Origin: an uncultured Christensenella sp.
GTDB lineage: Bacteria > Bacillota > Clostridia > Christensenellales > Borkfalkiaceae
NCBI GenBank assembly: GCA_905212395.1
Contig: CAJMEI010000002.1
Span: forward strand, 1-22,841
DNA length: 22,841 nt
Direction of reading: 5' to 3'
Part shown: piece after piece, positions 7,256 through 16,425 of the stretch
Position numbering within the stretch: the first letter of the stretch is position 1
Layout: the number at the start of each line of letters is the position of its first letter
Made by a program: the position numbers and the translations under genes
Notes under the pieces: generated by a model
Seen by the model: only the letters and a program-made list of their open reading frames with translations
Told to the model about the DNA's origin: nothing
Databases searched by the model: none

Positions 7256-8289
7256 TTGTTCTCCTTTAATGTTTTAGCCCTTAACTGTCCGCAAGCTCCT
7301 TCTATATCCGCGCCGATAATTCTACGAACGGTTGCCGATAATCCGCCGTTTATAAGAGTTTGGCAAAAATCTCTTGCTTGTTTTTCTCCGTCGCCTTTTA
7401 AACCTTTTTCTTTTACTTCGTTTAAACGAATTAAATTAACGTGGCAAGGACGACCTTTTAATATGCGAATAAGTTCTTTTGCGTCTTCCTCTCTATCGTT
7501 TTTACCTTGTATTAAAGAATACTCGAAAATATATCTCCTGCCCGTTTTTTCAAAATAATTATCGCACGCTTTAAGTATTTCGCTAATCGAGTATTTGTTT
7601 GCTACGGGCATAATTTTTTTACGTTCGGAATCAAACGGAGAATGTAGTGAAATCGTTAGATTTAACGGAATTTTTTCTTCTGCAAAACGTAACGCCTTAT
7701 CTACCAAACCGCACGTTGACAAACTTATGTTTCTACTGCTTACATTTAGTCCTTGCTCGTCTATCAACTTTCTCAAAAAATCAATAACGTTATCGTAATT
7801 GTCAAACGGTTCGCCCATACCCATTAAAACTACGTTGGTAATTTTTCTATCCGAAACGCTACCGTTTAAAAATCTGTTTACAACGCAAATTTGCGATAAA
7901 ATCTCCCCGCTCGATAAATTCCTTACAAGCCCGTTTATGGTAGACGCGCAAAATACGCACCCCATTCTGCACCCGACTTGCGTTGAAACGCATTGAGTGT
8001 AACCGTACTTGTATTTCATCAAAACGCCTTCTATAACGTTGCCGTCGTAAAGAGAAAACAAAAACTTTATAGAGCCGTCCTTAGACTTAAAATATTTTAA
8101 AATTTTAACGGGTTCGTTTTCAAAATCTTGCAAAAGTTTTTCCCTTAAAGATTTAGATAAATCGCTCATTTCGGAAATAGGTATTCCGTTATACACGTTT
8201 CTTATAATTTGATTAACCCTAAAAGGCTTTTCGCCCTTTTCCGATAAATAATTATTTAATTGTTGCTTAGATAAATCCGCTAATATCAT
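7249..8289 (-). CDS. rlmN: Dual-specificity 23S rRNA (A2503-C2) / tRNA (A37) methyltransferase RlmN
   Basis: RlmN is a radical-SAM enzyme that methylates C2 of A2503 in 23S rRNA and of A37 in some tRNAs. The 346-residue length is typical. The cluster motif GCRMGCVFCAS has Cys107, Cys111 and Cys114. MGMGEP and ISLSTCG follow, and the C-terminal EGACGQL carries the conserved Cys333 that resolves the methyl intermediate. Its ATG overlaps the rsmB stop by four bases (ATGA), and its own TGA stop overlaps the rsgA start. Cfr, the resistance paralogue, is unlikely because the gene stands in the standard rlmN position. Confidence 0.95.
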   Translation of the reverse strand: MILADLSKQQLNNYLSEKGEKPFRVNQIIRNVYNGIPISEMSDLSKSLREKLLQDFENEPVKILKYFKSKDGSIKFLFSLYDGNVIEGVLMKYKYGYTQCVSTQVGCRMGCVFCASTINGLVRNLSSGEILSQICVVNRFLNGSVSDRKITNVVLMGMGEPFDNYDNVIDFLRKLIDEQGLNVSSRNISLSTCGLVDKALRFAEEKIPLNLTISLHSPFDSERKKIMPVANKYSISEILKACDNYFEKTGRRYIFEYSLIQGKNDREEDAKELIRILKGRPCHVNLIRLNEVKEKGLKGDGEKQARDFCQTLINGGLSATVRRIIGADIEGACGQLRAKTLKENKC

Positions 8290-9530
8290 TTTCTTTTTAA
8301 CCTACAACAATAAAACCCTGCGCCGTCGCTTATATCGGGCAAATAAGTTACGCCGTATTCTTCGGCGTTTCCGTTTAATTTTGAGTTAAATTTCACTTCT
8401 ATAAAATCTTTGTTATTTTCTAAAAATTTTTGTATTATCTTTTCATTTTCTTCACTTAATATAGAACAAGTGGAATAGTATAAATATCCGCCTTTTTTAA
8501 CGTATTTGGAACAATTGTTTATTATTTTTAATTGTATATCGTTTAGCTTCCTTACGTTATCTTCCGTACGCGATAGAATTATATCGGGGTTGTCTTTTAC
8601 TACTCCGAGTCCCGAACAAGGGCAATCGCACAGAACTGCGTCAAAAGCATTTAAAAATTCTAAGCAAAACTCGGTCGCGTCCTTTTGCAAAACTTTTACG
8701 TTAGTTACTTTCATTCTTTTAACGTAAGATTTAATTAATTCCACCCTATGTTCGTGTAGTTCGCAAGCCACGACTTCTTTAAACTTTTCGGATAAATTTA
8801 CGGCTTTTCCTCCGGGGGCGGAACAACAATCTAAAAGTTTTTCTCCGCTTTGCGCGTTATCGCATATAGCAACCGAGCCGAGCGATTGAAACGTATATAA
8901 ACCGTTATAAAAATCTTCTTGCATTTTAAAGCCGTTTACTATATAAACGTTTTCAAAAGGCGTTTTGGAAAATTTAAAATTTCTCTTAGTTAAATACTCT
9001 TCTCCGTTTACGTTTTTAGCAAACCTTACGCACGTATTCGAAACGAAACCGTTTAAAATGCTTTCGGTTTTTTCAAGCCCGTATTTTTTAACGAGTTTTT
9101 TTACGGCGAACAACGGATAGGAATATTTTACCGAAATATATTCTTGCTTATCTGTCGGATACTCAATTTCAGTTACGCAAAAGTTTCTTAAAATAGCGTT
9201 TACAAACCCTGCGTTTGCCCCTTTTCCCATTTTTTTAAGCAAGCTTACGCTTGCGTCTGTTACGGAAAAAGGAGTTTTATTTAAATATTTTATATTGTAT
9301 AAGGCAATTTTTATAATTATCTTTACGGAATTTTTAGGCTTTTTTTGACATAGCTTTGAAATTATATACTCTAATTCTATATCTTTTTCAACTACTCCGT
9401 AGACTATTTTAGTTACTTTCGCCCTGTCTTTTTCTAAAATCTCGGGAGAGAGTAAAGCTTGCTTAATATAAGTTTTTTCCGTGTAAATTTTACGCAGTAC
9501 AACGTAACATTCGTAAAAAAGAACCGTCAT
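8286..9530 (-). CDS. rsmB: 16S rRNA (cytosine-967-C5)-methyltransferase RsmB
   Basis: RsmB (Sun) makes m5C967 in 16S rRNA. An N-terminal NusB-like helical domain (about 1-125, including NAGFVNAILR-type sequence) precedes the Rossmann methyltransferase domain with LDCCSAPGGK (233-242). The two catalytic cysteines are in DCPCSG (Cys305) and STCS (Cys355). I place the start at the ATG at 9530, which overlaps the fmt stop by four bases (ATGA), giving 414 residues. A TTG four codons earlier sits one base from the only nearby GGGAG and is a poor start. The stop is TGA and overlaps the rlmN start. Confidence 0.93.
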   Translation of the reverse strand: MTVLFYECYVVLRKIYTEKTYIKQALLSPEILEKDRAKVTKIVYGVVEKDIELEYIISKLCQKKPKNSVKIIIKIALYNIKYLNKTPFSVTDASVSLLKKMGKGANAGFVNAILRNFCVTEIEYPTDKQEYISVKYSYPLFAVKKLVKKYGLEKTESILNGFVSNTCVRFAKNVNGEEYLTKRNFKFSKTPFENVYIVNGFKMQEDFYNGLYTFQSLGSVAICDNAQSGEKLLDCCSAPGGKAVNLSEKFKEVVACELHEHRVELIKSYVKRMKVTNVKVLQKDATEFCLEFLNAFDAVLCDCPCSGLGVVKDNPDIILSRTEDNVRKLNDIQLKIINNCSKYVKKGGYLYYSTCSILSEENEKIIQKFLENNKDFIEVKFNSKLNGNAEEYGVTYLPDISDGAGFYCCRLKRK

Positions 9531-10447
9531 AATTCGGCGCAATCTCCCGCAATGACTTTTCTACCTAAAACAAAATCGGAATAAGGCATTTTTTTACCGC
9601 CTTCCGCTTGAACTTCTTTTAAGGATAAAGAGTTTTTACCGCACGCAACTATAAATCCGCTTTTATCGGACTTTAACACCGTTCCCGCCACGCCTTGTTC
9701 TTGCGAAATTTCGGCAGAATAAATTTTAAGCATTTTTCCGTTAAAATAGGTATACGCTATGGGAGAAGGATTGTATGCCCTAACCATTCTTAAAATATTT
9801 TCCGCAGGCAAATTCCAATTTATTAAAGCGTCTTGCTTTTTTATCATTTTGCAAAAAGTTGCTTGGTTGTTATCTTGTTTAGTAAAAGTTGCCACGCCGT
9901 TTTCTAATTTGGGGAGAACTTTAACTATTAAATTCGCGCCTATTTCGGACAAACGCTCAAATAATTGTCCGCAAGTTTCGTTTTCTAAAATATCGGTTTT
10001 TTCTACTTCGACAATATCGCCCGAATCTACGCCCGCTTCCGTTTTCATTATCGTTACGCCCGTTTGTTTATCGCCGTTTAATATTGCGGCCGCAATAGGG
10101 GAAGCGCCCCTATAAAGCGGTAATAAACTTGCGTGAATATTATATATACCGTATTTTGTAATATCTATTATTTCTTGCGATAAAATTTGCCCGTAAGCGC
10201 AAGTTACCATTATATCGGCGTTAAGCGATTTTATTTCTTCGGCGTGTTCCCTAATTTTTTCAAACTGCAAAACTTTTATGCCTTGACTTAACGCGTATTC
10301 TTTTACAGGCGTAGGTTTAATCTCTCTTTTTCTGCCGACGGGTTTATCGGGTTGAGAAATTACCGCAACTACGTCAAATCCGTTTTCAACGATTGCTTTT
10401 AACGGCTTTACGGCAAAATCAGGAGTTCCTAAATAAATTATTTTCAA
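9527..10447 (-). CDS. fmt: Methionyl-tRNA formyltransferase
   Basis: Fmt adds a formyl group from 10-formyl-tetrahydrofolate to initiator Met-tRNA. From the TTG start at 10447 the protein is 306 residues and opens KIIYLGTPDF as the family does. Asn103, His105 and Asp141 match the known catalytic triad, with SLLPLYRGASP as the folate-binding signature. The C-terminal OB-like tRNA-binding domain follows (about 205-306). GGAGG lies ten bases before this TTG, and the TTG overlaps the def stop (TTGA). A TTG six codons earlier would place this GGAGG inside the gene, so I reject it. fmt directly follows def, the usual functional pair. Confidence 0.95.
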   Translation of the reverse strand: MKIIYLGTPDFAVKPLKAIVENGFDVVAVISQPDKPVGRKREIKPTPVKEYALSQGIKVLQFEKIREHAEEIKSLNADIMVTCAYGQILSQEIIDITKYGIYNIHASLLPLYRGASPIAAAILNGDKQTGVTIMKTEAGVDSGDIVEVEKTDILENETCGQLFERLSEIGANLIVKVLPKLENGVATFTKQDNNQATFCKMIKKQDALINWNLPAENILRMVRAYNPSPIAYTYFNGKMLKIYSAEISQEQGVAGTVLKSDKSGFIVACGKNSLSLKEVQAEGGKKMPYSDFVLGRKVIAGDCAEL

Positions 10448-10908
10448 TTTTTTCTTTCCTCCCAAACTTCCGTAGCTTTGTCAACGTACAATATTCCTTC
10501 TAAATGGTCGTATTCGTGGCAAATAGCCCTTGCGAAAAGCTTGTGCGCGGTTAAAGTAAATTTTTGCCCGTTTCTATCATATGCTTCCACTTTTACGGTA
10601 TTCGGCCTTTTCACTTTACCCCATTTCCCTTTTACCGACAAACAGCCTTCATCGCCCGAAACGCTACCGCTTTGATATAAAATTTTAGGATTTATAAATT
10701 CAAAATACCCTTCTTTTTCCATATCAATTACAAATATCCTTTTTAATAAACCTATTTGAACGCACGCAAGTCCCACTCCGTTTGCTTTTTTTAAAGTGTC
10801 TTTCATATCGTCTAATAAAGAAGACAATTTTTCATCGAAAACGGTTACTTCAAAACTTTTTTTCCTTAATATATCGTCGCTTATTTGTACTATATTTCTT
10901 ATTGCCAT
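10444..10908 (-). CDS. def: Peptide deformylase
   Basis: Def removes the formyl group from the N-terminal methionine of new proteins, undoing the Fmt step. The 154-residue protein has the three motifs: GVGLACVQIG (44-53), EGCLS (87-91, metal ligand Cys89) and HEYDH (131-135, metal ligands His131 and His135 with catalytic Glu132). Motif 1 reads ACVQ where AAPQ is most common, a variation near the active site that leaves the metal ligands intact. AAGGAG precedes the ATG, nine bases after priA. The TGA stop overlaps the fmt TTG start. Confidence 0.96.
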   Translation of the reverse strand: MAIRNIVQISDDILRKKSFEVTVFDEKLSSLLDDMKDTLKKANGVGLACVQIGLLKRIFVIDMEKEGYFEFINPKILYQSGSVSGDEGCLSVKGKWGKVKRPNTVKVEAYDRNGQKFTLTAHKLFARAICHEYDHLEGILYVDKATEVWEERKN

Positions 10909-10916
10909 AATACTCC

Positions 10917-13097
10917 TTATACTAAATTGCTAGAATTTTCTTCCGTATAAACGCAAACTTTGGAAGAGTTATATTTTTCGGATATATCGTAAAATTTATC
11001 TATTAAATCACGATTATCGCTCTTTATTCTCATTAAAACTTGAAACCTATGTTTTCTTTTAATTCTTTTTACGGGACTTTTCATTTTATTAAAGAAATAA
11101 AACTTGTCCTTATTATTATCAAATATTTCCTTACAATCGAAATATACGTTTTTTAACGTTTCTATAGCTAAACCTTCTTCTTCGCTTTCCACCATTATTC
11201 TTATAACGTCCGCAAAAGGCGGAAAATGCGTAGTTTTTCTCAATGCAATTTCCCTTTCGAAAAATCCTTCGTAATCGTAACGAGAAGACAAAACCAAAAC
11301 GGGATTTTCGGGACAGTAACTTTGCAAAATAACTTTGCCTTGCTTTTCTCCGCGTCCGCACCTACCCGCAACCTGCGTTATTAATTGAAAAGTCCTTTCC
11401 GAACTTCTATAATCCGAAAAGAATAAACTCATATCGGCGTCTAATATCCCGACTAACGTTACGGAAGAAAAATCGTGTCCTTTTGCAATCATTTGCGTAC
11501 CGACTAATATGTCGGCTTTTTTTTCGGCAAAATCTTTTAAAACGTTTAAGTGTCCGTCTTTATTTTGCGTTGTATCGTTGTCCATACGCAAAATTCTAGC
11601 GCCGGGAAAAGTTTTTCTTAACTCTTCCACCACCCTTTGAGTTCCCGTTCCGCCGTAAATTAAATTTACGCTTCCGCACTCGGGACAAGCGGTCAGCATT
11701 TTATAAGCCGTTCCGCAATAATGGCATTTTAATCTATTGCAATCGCTATGGTAATTAAGGGCAACGTCGCATTGCTCGCATTTGGCAACGTATCCGCAAG
11801 AAGAACATATTACTTGCTTAGAATATCCGCGCCTGTTTAAAAAAATCATCGCTTGATTACCGTTATTTAAACATTCGGAAATCTCTTTTTTTAAAAGTCC
11901 CGAATAGTAAGACGGATTACCCCTAACGACTTCCTTTCTCATGTCTACGCAAATCATTTGCGGAAGAGAGCGTTTGTTTATTCGGCTTTGCATTTTAATT
12001 AAGCCGTATTCGCCGTTTTTTGCCTTTAAAAAGACTTCTACGGACGGAGTTGCCGACCCTAAAACGATTTTACAATTATTATAATCGCTACGGAATTTTG
12101 CAATTTCGAAAGTGGAGTAACGCGGAGAATTTTCGCTATCGTAACTCGAATCGTGCTGTTCGTCTATTACGATAAGCCCGACGTTTTCTACGGGAGCAAA
12201 TATTACGCTTCTCGCCCCGATTGCAATTTTCGCTTCGCCCGACCTTAACCGCCACCATTCGTCGAATCGCTCGCCGAAACTTAGTCCGCTATGCAAAATA
12301 GACACGTTTTCTTTAAACCTTGCGCGCAGTTGCGACAACATTTGCGGAGTTAAAGATATTTCGGGAACAGCCATAATTACGCTTTTGCCTTGTTTAATGG
12401 TTTTTTCTATTAAATTTAAGTAAACTTCGGTTTTCCCGCTACCCGTTACCCCGAAAATTAAATTAACTTTTTTATCGCTTTGTTCTACTCTGTTTATCGC
12501 GTTTAACTGCTCGCTAGTATATTCAACCTTTTTTTCGGTTAAGTTTAGTTTTGAATAAGGAAGCCTATTAACTCTTTCTTCTTCAAAAGTAATTAACCCT
12601 TTATCATATAACGCCTTTATTGCGGAAGCGGAAAATTTTTCGTTTAAAATTGCTACTTTTTCCCTTTTATTTTCCTTTAAATATTCTAACGCTTGAATTT
12701 GCGATTTAGCGTTCTTTTTTAAAATTTCGGGCTGATAATTAGACAACGTGGCAAATTTTACGAGTTTTGCCCTAACTTTGCCCTTTCTCATTTCGGACGG
12801 CAAAAATTGCCTTAACGCAAGCGAATTAGGAATATGATAGCGTTTTACCATAAAACGCATAAGTTCTATCATTTCTTTCGTTAAAGCGGGTTGTTCGTCC
12901 TGAACTTTAATTATAGGTTTTAATTTATCCGACGGAACGTCGCTAACGGTTTTTAAATTTATACAAATTCCGTCTATTACCTTTTTCCCGAACGGCACGA
13001 CGACTCTACAACCGATTTTAGTATCTTCGGTTGCCGAATAATCGAATATTTTATCCACTTGGGACGACGCTACGTCTACTATTACTTCCGCTATCAT
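10917..13097 (-). CDS. priA: Primosomal protein N' (replication restart helicase PriA)
   Basis: PriA recognises abandoned forks and reloads the replicative helicase. The 726-residue protein has an N-terminal 3'-DNA-binding domain (about 1-100), a winged helix, and helicase lobes with GVTGSGKT (216-223). The Walker B box reads DEQH rather than the DEEH I expect in most PriA proteins. A zinc domain inserted in the second lobe has four Cys-x-x-Cys pairs (CSSC, CEQC, CHYC, CPEC). GTQMIAKGHDF and QVAGRCGRG complete the helicase. GGAG lies four bases before the ATG. It is the first gene of the operon ending in spoVM. I could not find a convincing promoter in 13098-13230, although the rpoZ terminator at 13231 implies one. 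Confidence 0.96.
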   Translation of the reverse strand: MIAEVIVDVASSQVDKIFDYSATEDTKIGCRVVVPFGKKVIDGICINLKTVSDVPSDKLKPIIKVQDEQPALTKEMIELMRFMVKRYHIPNSLALRQFLPSEMRKGKVRAKLVKFATLSNYQPEILKKNAKSQIQALEYLKENKREKVAILNEKFSASAIKALYDKGLITFEEERVNRLPYSKLNLTEKKVEYTSEQLNAINRVEQSDKKVNLIFGVTGSGKTEVYLNLIEKTIKQGKSVIMAVPEISLTPQMLSQLRARFKENVSILHSGLSFGERFDEWWRLRSGEAKIAIGARSVIFAPVENVGLIVIDEQHDSSYDSENSPRYSTFEIAKFRSDYNNCKIVLGSATPSVEVFLKAKNGEYGLIKMQSRINKRSLPQMICVDMRKEVVRGNPSYYSGLLKKEISECLNNGNQAMIFLNRRGYSKQVICSSCGYVAKCEQCDVALNYHSDCNRLKCHYCGTAYKMLTACPECGSVNLIYGGTGTQRVVEELRKTFPGARILRMDNDTTQNKDGHLNVLKDFAEKKADILVGTQMIAKGHDFSSVTLVGILDADMSLFFSDYRSSERTFQLITQVAGRCGRGEKQGKVILQSYCPENPVLVLSSRYDYEGFFEREIALRKTTHFPPFADVIRIMVESEEEGLAIETLKNVYFDCKEIFDNNKDKFYFFNKMKSPVKRIKRKHRFQVLMRIKSDNRDLIDKFYDISEKYNSSKVCVYTEENSSNLV

Positions 13098-13130
13098 TTT
13101 CTCCGCCGTAAAATGCGTTTAAAGGGTAAA

Positions 13131-13156
13131 AAAACGAATAAATTAAATTTCGTTTT
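13131..13156 (-). repeat. Inverted repeat in the priA leader
   Basis: AAAACGAA (13131-13138) and TTCGTTTT (13149-13156) form an 8-bp stem with a 10-base AT loop. On the minus strand the stem is followed by a T-run, so it resembles a weak terminator or attenuator about 35 bases before priA. The rest of the 167-base gap between rpoZ and priA holds the rpoZ terminator and AT-rich sequence without a clear promoter. Confidence 0.35.
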
Positions 13157-13230
13157 CATTAAATTAACGATTTATTAGTCGATTAAAACATAAACGAACT
13201 AAATTTTACTGTAAAACTTTAAAATTCTTT

Positions 13231-13256
13231 AAAAAAAAGCCTTCCGACAGGAAGGC
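13231..13256 (-). terminator. Intrinsic terminator of yicC-rpoZ
   Basis: On the minus strand the stem GCCTTCC/GGAAGGC with a 4-base loop is followed by eight T residues, nine bases after the rpoZ stop. It separates the short yicC-rpoZ unit from priA. Confidence 0.9.
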
Positions 13257-13264
13257 AACAAAAA

Positions 13265-13465
13265 TTATTTTGCAACAGTTACTTTACCGTTGTAAACTTC
13301 GTATGCCGCAGCGGTCAACGGTTTTTGTTTATCGGGCATTTCAAAACCCGAAGGATTACCTGCGTTTGCAAGCAATTCTCTCGCTCTTTTTGAACATATA
13401 ACGCATAATGCGTATTTAGAACCTACTTTATTTGCCATTTCGTCAATGGGTGGAAAATTTATCAT
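13265..13465 (-). CDS. rpoZ: DNA-directed RNA polymerase subunit omega
   Basis: Omega helps fold and hold the beta' subunit of RNA polymerase. The 66-residue protein shows the family opening (PPIDEMANKVGSKYALCV) and the KRARELL helix; the length fits short Bacillota omegas. AAAGGAG lies eight bases before the ATG. It follows yicC by 13 bases, where B. subtilis has remA and gmk in between, and it is followed by a terminator where many relatives have coaBC. Confidence 0.92.
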   Translation of the reverse strand: MINFPPIDEMANKVGSKYALCVICSKRARELLANAGNPSGFEMPDKQKPLTAAAYEVYNGKVTVAK

Positions 13466-13478
13466 ATCGGTAACTCCT

Positions 13479-14354
13479 TTATTCGAGATTTTGTATTTGT
13501 TCTCTTATTTTCTCAATTTCGCATTTAAGTTTTAAACCTAAATTCGTAATATTTACGTTGCACGCCTTAGAACATATAGTGTTTGCTTCACGATTGAACT
13601 CTTGTATTAAAAAATCGAGTTTTCTTCCCGCAGTAACGTCGTCTATAATGTTTCTAAATTGAGAAATATGGCTTTTAAGCCTTGCAATTTCTTCGTCGAT
13701 ATTGCTTTTATCCGCAAATATTGCCGTTTCTTGCAATAATCTTGATTGGTCTACGTCTACGCCGTCTAAATACTTTTGAATTCTGTTTTGCATTTTTTCG
13801 GTGTAGTCGTCCGCTACGAGCGGAGCATATTTTTCTATTTCAAGCAAATATTTTTCTACTTCGCCAACCCTGAAAAGTAAATTTTCTTTTAACTTTTCCC
13901 CTTCAGTGTAACGCATAGCGTTTAAATTGTCTAACGCTTGGTTAAGAGTTTGATGTAAAATCGGTTTAATTTCAGTTAAATCGTCTTCCGATAAAGAAGA
14001 TTTACATACGTCGGGAATACGCATTAAACTGCAAACCGTTAAATCGTTTTCTAATTCGGGAAAAGCTTGTTTTAAACTTTTTGCGCCGTCAACGTAAGCT
14101 TTCGCCACGTTTAAATCCACTTGCATTTCGAAAGGTTTTTCCCTTTTATCGTTAAAAGTTATAAAAAGTTCGCACCTTCCGCGATTTAATTTTGCCGAAA
14201 TTGTTTTTCTGAAAAAATCGTCCAGCGATATAAAACTACGCGGATATTTAGGTAAAATATCTAAAAATCTGTTGTTCACGGTTTTTAACTCCACGATGAG
14301 TTCTATTCCGTTTTCCCTATATTCCGCCTTGCCGTAACCGGTCATACTATACAT
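13479..14354 (-). CDS. yicC: YicC/YloC family endoribonuclease or adaptor
   Basis: YicC-family proteins take part in RNA turnover; members have been described as endoribonucleases and as adaptors in small-RNA decay. The 291-residue protein opens with the family hallmark (MYSMTGYGKAEY) and has the conserved ELKTVNNRFLD block. The C-terminal domain holds SHISQFRNII and FLIQEFNREANTI, and the protein ends in a basic helical tail. GGAG lies ten bases before the ATG, and a near-consensus promoter lies at 14431-14459. It is first in a two-gene unit with rpoZ. Confidence 0.92.
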   Translation of the reverse strand: MYSMTGYGKAEYRENGIELIVELKTVNNRFLDILPKYPRSFISLDDFFRKTISAKLNRGRCELFITFNDKREKPFEMQVDLNVAKAYVDGAKSLKQAFPELENDLTVCSLMRIPDVCKSSLSEDDLTEIKPILHQTLNQALDNLNAMRYTEGEKLKENLLFRVGEVEKYLLEIEKYAPLVADDYTEKMQNRIQKYLDGVDVDQSRLLQETAIFADKSNIDEEIARLKSHISQFRNIIDDVTAGRKLDFLIQEFNREANTICSKACNVNITNLGLKLKCEIEKIREQIQNLE

Positions 14355-14430
14355 TTTTCGTTATCTCCGGGAGCGAAATATTTAACTTTTTGCTAATTTT
14401 TACCCTTATTATATTTACGCTCTTAAATAT

Positions 14431-14459
14431 ATAATAGCATTATCGGCAATCTTTTTCAA
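14431..14459 (-). promoter_or_regulatory. Promoter of yicC-rpoZ
   Basis: Minus strand: -35 TTGAAA (14459-14454), a 17-base spacer and -10 TATTAT (14436-14431). The 5' untranslated leader would be about 70 bases long. Confidence 0.7.
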
Positions 14460-14478
14460 GTATTTTTAATAAATTAAG

Positions 14479-16425
14479 TTATTTATTTATCATTTCCAAA
14501 AATTCGTCTTCGTTTATAATTTTAATTCCGAGTTTTTCCGCCTTTGCCTTTTTGCTTCCCGCGTCTTGTCCGACGATTACTAAATTCGTGTTTTTAGTTA
14601 CGTCCATAAGCGCAACGCCTCCTAAATCTTCTATTATTTTTTGCGCGTCCCTTCTTTTAAAGCTTGAAAGCGTACCCGTTATAACAACGTTTAGACCTTT
14701 GAAAATCCCGTCTTTTTCTTGCGTGGATATTTCATTTATTTTTACGCCTAATTTTATTAAATCGTGGATTTCTTCTTTGTTTTTTTCATTATGAAAATAG
14801 TCGAAAACGTTAGTTGCCATAATCTGACCTATTTCTTCCGTATTAAGCAAATCTTCTACCGTAGCGTTTGATAAATTTTCAAGCGTTTTATATTTTTTAG
14901 CTAAATCTTTCGCGGTTTTTTTGCCTACCCCGTCTATTCCGAGAGAGAATATAAAGTTACTTAATTCCACCGTTTTAGATTTTTCTACGCTGGCAAGCAA
15001 GTTTGAAATTTTTTTATCTTTAAAACCGTCTAGTTTGCTTAACTGCTCGTAACTCAATCTATATAAGTCGGAAAACTTATAAACGTTAAATTCGTCGAAC
15101 AACTGTCCCGCCGTCATTTCGGAAAACCCTTCTATATTCATAGCGTCTTTTTGCGCAAAATTTGCAAGATTTCCGACAACTCTAGGCTTACATAAAACGT
15201 TAGGACAAAATAAATTAGCCCCCGTTTCTTGCAAAGGTGTTTTACAATACGGACAAACGGTAGGTTTTTCTACTTGCTTACTATTTTCAAAAAACTCGGT
15301 AGAACCTAATATTTCGGGTATAACTTCGTTGCTTCTTCTAATTAAGACTCTGCAAGGAATTTGTATTTTCTTTTTTTGTATATCGTTATAATTGTTTAAA
15401 GTCGCTTTTTTTACGGTTGCGCCCGCAAGTTCTACTTCTTCTACTTCGCCTAGCGGAGTTAGTTTTCCCGTTCTCCCTACTTGCCAAATAACGTTTTTTA
15501 AAATTGTGGTTACTTCTTCCGCTTCGAACTTAAACGCCAAAGCCCATCTTGGAAATTTATCGGTTTCGCCCAAAGTTTCTCTTACGGAAAAATCGTTTAC
15601 CTTTATTACCGCGCCGTCCGTTAAAACGTCTATATTTTTTCTTTCTACTTCTATTTCGTCTACTGCTTGTTTAACTTCCGTAATATCGTTGCAAACTCTT
15701 AAAAAATCGAAGACCTTAAATCCTTGATTTTTTAAAAATTCAACGGCTTCCAGTTGAGAAGTAACGCCGTCGTATTCCATATAGTTTACGTCGTAAAAAT
15801 ATATTTCGGGTTTTCTTCTTTCAGTTTCTTTCGGGTCTAAATTTCTAATCGCGCCCGCAACCGCGTTTCTTGCGTTTTTAAGTTGCTCTTTCGCCGTTTT
15901 GTTGTATTCTTTTAAAACGGAAAGCCTTATTACCGCTTCCCCTTTCACTTCCAAAAGTCCCCTATAAGCTATTTTAAGCGGAAAACTCTTTATTGTAAGA
16001 ACCTGCGCCGTTACGTCTTCTCCTTCCGTTCCGTTACCGCGCGTAGTCGCCCTAACGAATTTCCCGTCGGAATAAGTTAAGCACATAGTTAGTCCGTCGA
16101 ACTTATATTCTACGGTGTATTTCGTGTCTATTCCCGTCTTTTTTATCTTTTTGTCGAAATCGAATAATTCTTCGTCGGTTAAAGCTTTATCAAGACTATA
16201 AAGCCTTGATATATGTTTATGTTTTTTAAAAGAAGACACGGGTTCTCCGCCCACTCTTTTAGTGGGAGAATCGAATAAAACTATGCCCGTTTCCTTTTCC
16301 ATTTTAACCAACTCGTCGTACAACTTGTCGTACTCGCCGTCAGAAACGGTGGGATTATCCAAAACGTAATATTCGTAAGCGTATTTATTTAATAGCTCCA
16401 CTAATTCTTGCATACTCTTTTCCAT
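14479..16425 (-). CDS. ligA: NAD-dependent DNA ligase LigA
   Basis: LigA seals nicks using NAD, joining Okazaki fragments and finishing repair. The 648 residues hold all domains in order. An Ia domain carries the YxxLDNPTVSDGEYD-type NMN site, and the adenylation domain has the nucleophile Lys108 in KFDG. An OB fold with GRTGKLTPLGEVE comes next, then a four-Cys zinc finger (CPYC ... CPNVLC). Helix-hairpin-helix repeats follow, with a C-terminal BRCT domain (FKGLNVVITGTL to the end). The ATG shares its A with the last base of the pcrA stop (TAATG), so the two are translationally coupled. pcrA-ligA is a frequent Bacillota pair. Confidence 0.97.
   Translation of the reverse strand: MEKSMQELVELLNKYAYEYYVLDNPTVSDGEYDKLYDELVKMEKETGIVLFDSPTKRVGGEPVSSFKKHKHISRLYSLDKALTDEELFDFDKKIKKTGIDTKYTVEYKFDGLTMCLTYSDGKFVRATTRGNGTEGEDVTAQVLTIKSFPLKIAYRGLLEVKGEAVIRLSVLKEYNKTAKEQLKNARNAVAGAIRNLDPKETERRKPEIYFYDVNYMEYDGVTSQLEAVEFLKNQGFKVFDFLRVCNDITEVKQAVDEIEVERKNIDVLTDGAVIKVNDFSVRETLGETDKFPRWALAFKFEAEEVTTILKNVIWQVGRTGKLTPLGEVEEVELAGATVKKATLNNYNDIQKKKIQIPCRVLIRRSNEVIPEILGSTEFFENSKQVEKPTVCPYCKTPLQETGANLFCPNVLCKPRVVGNLANFAQKDAMNIEGFSEMTAGQLFDEFNVYKFSDLYRLSYEQLSKLDGFKDKKISNLLASVEKSKTVELSNFIFSLGIDGVGKKTAKDLAKKYKTLENLSNATVEDLLNTEEIGQIMATNVFDYFHNEKNKEEIHDLIKLGVKINEISTQEKDGIFKGLNVVITGTLSSFKRRDAQKIIEDLGGVALMDVTKNTNLVIVGQDAGSKKAKAEKLGIKIINEDEFLEMINK

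Noticed and set aside
10087..10100. 14-base palindrome with a NotI site (ATTGCGGCCGCAAT) inside fmt
   Set aside because: It falls in ordinary codons for Ile-Ala-Ala-Ala-Ile within a conserved Fmt segment; no flanking repeat or insertion sign.
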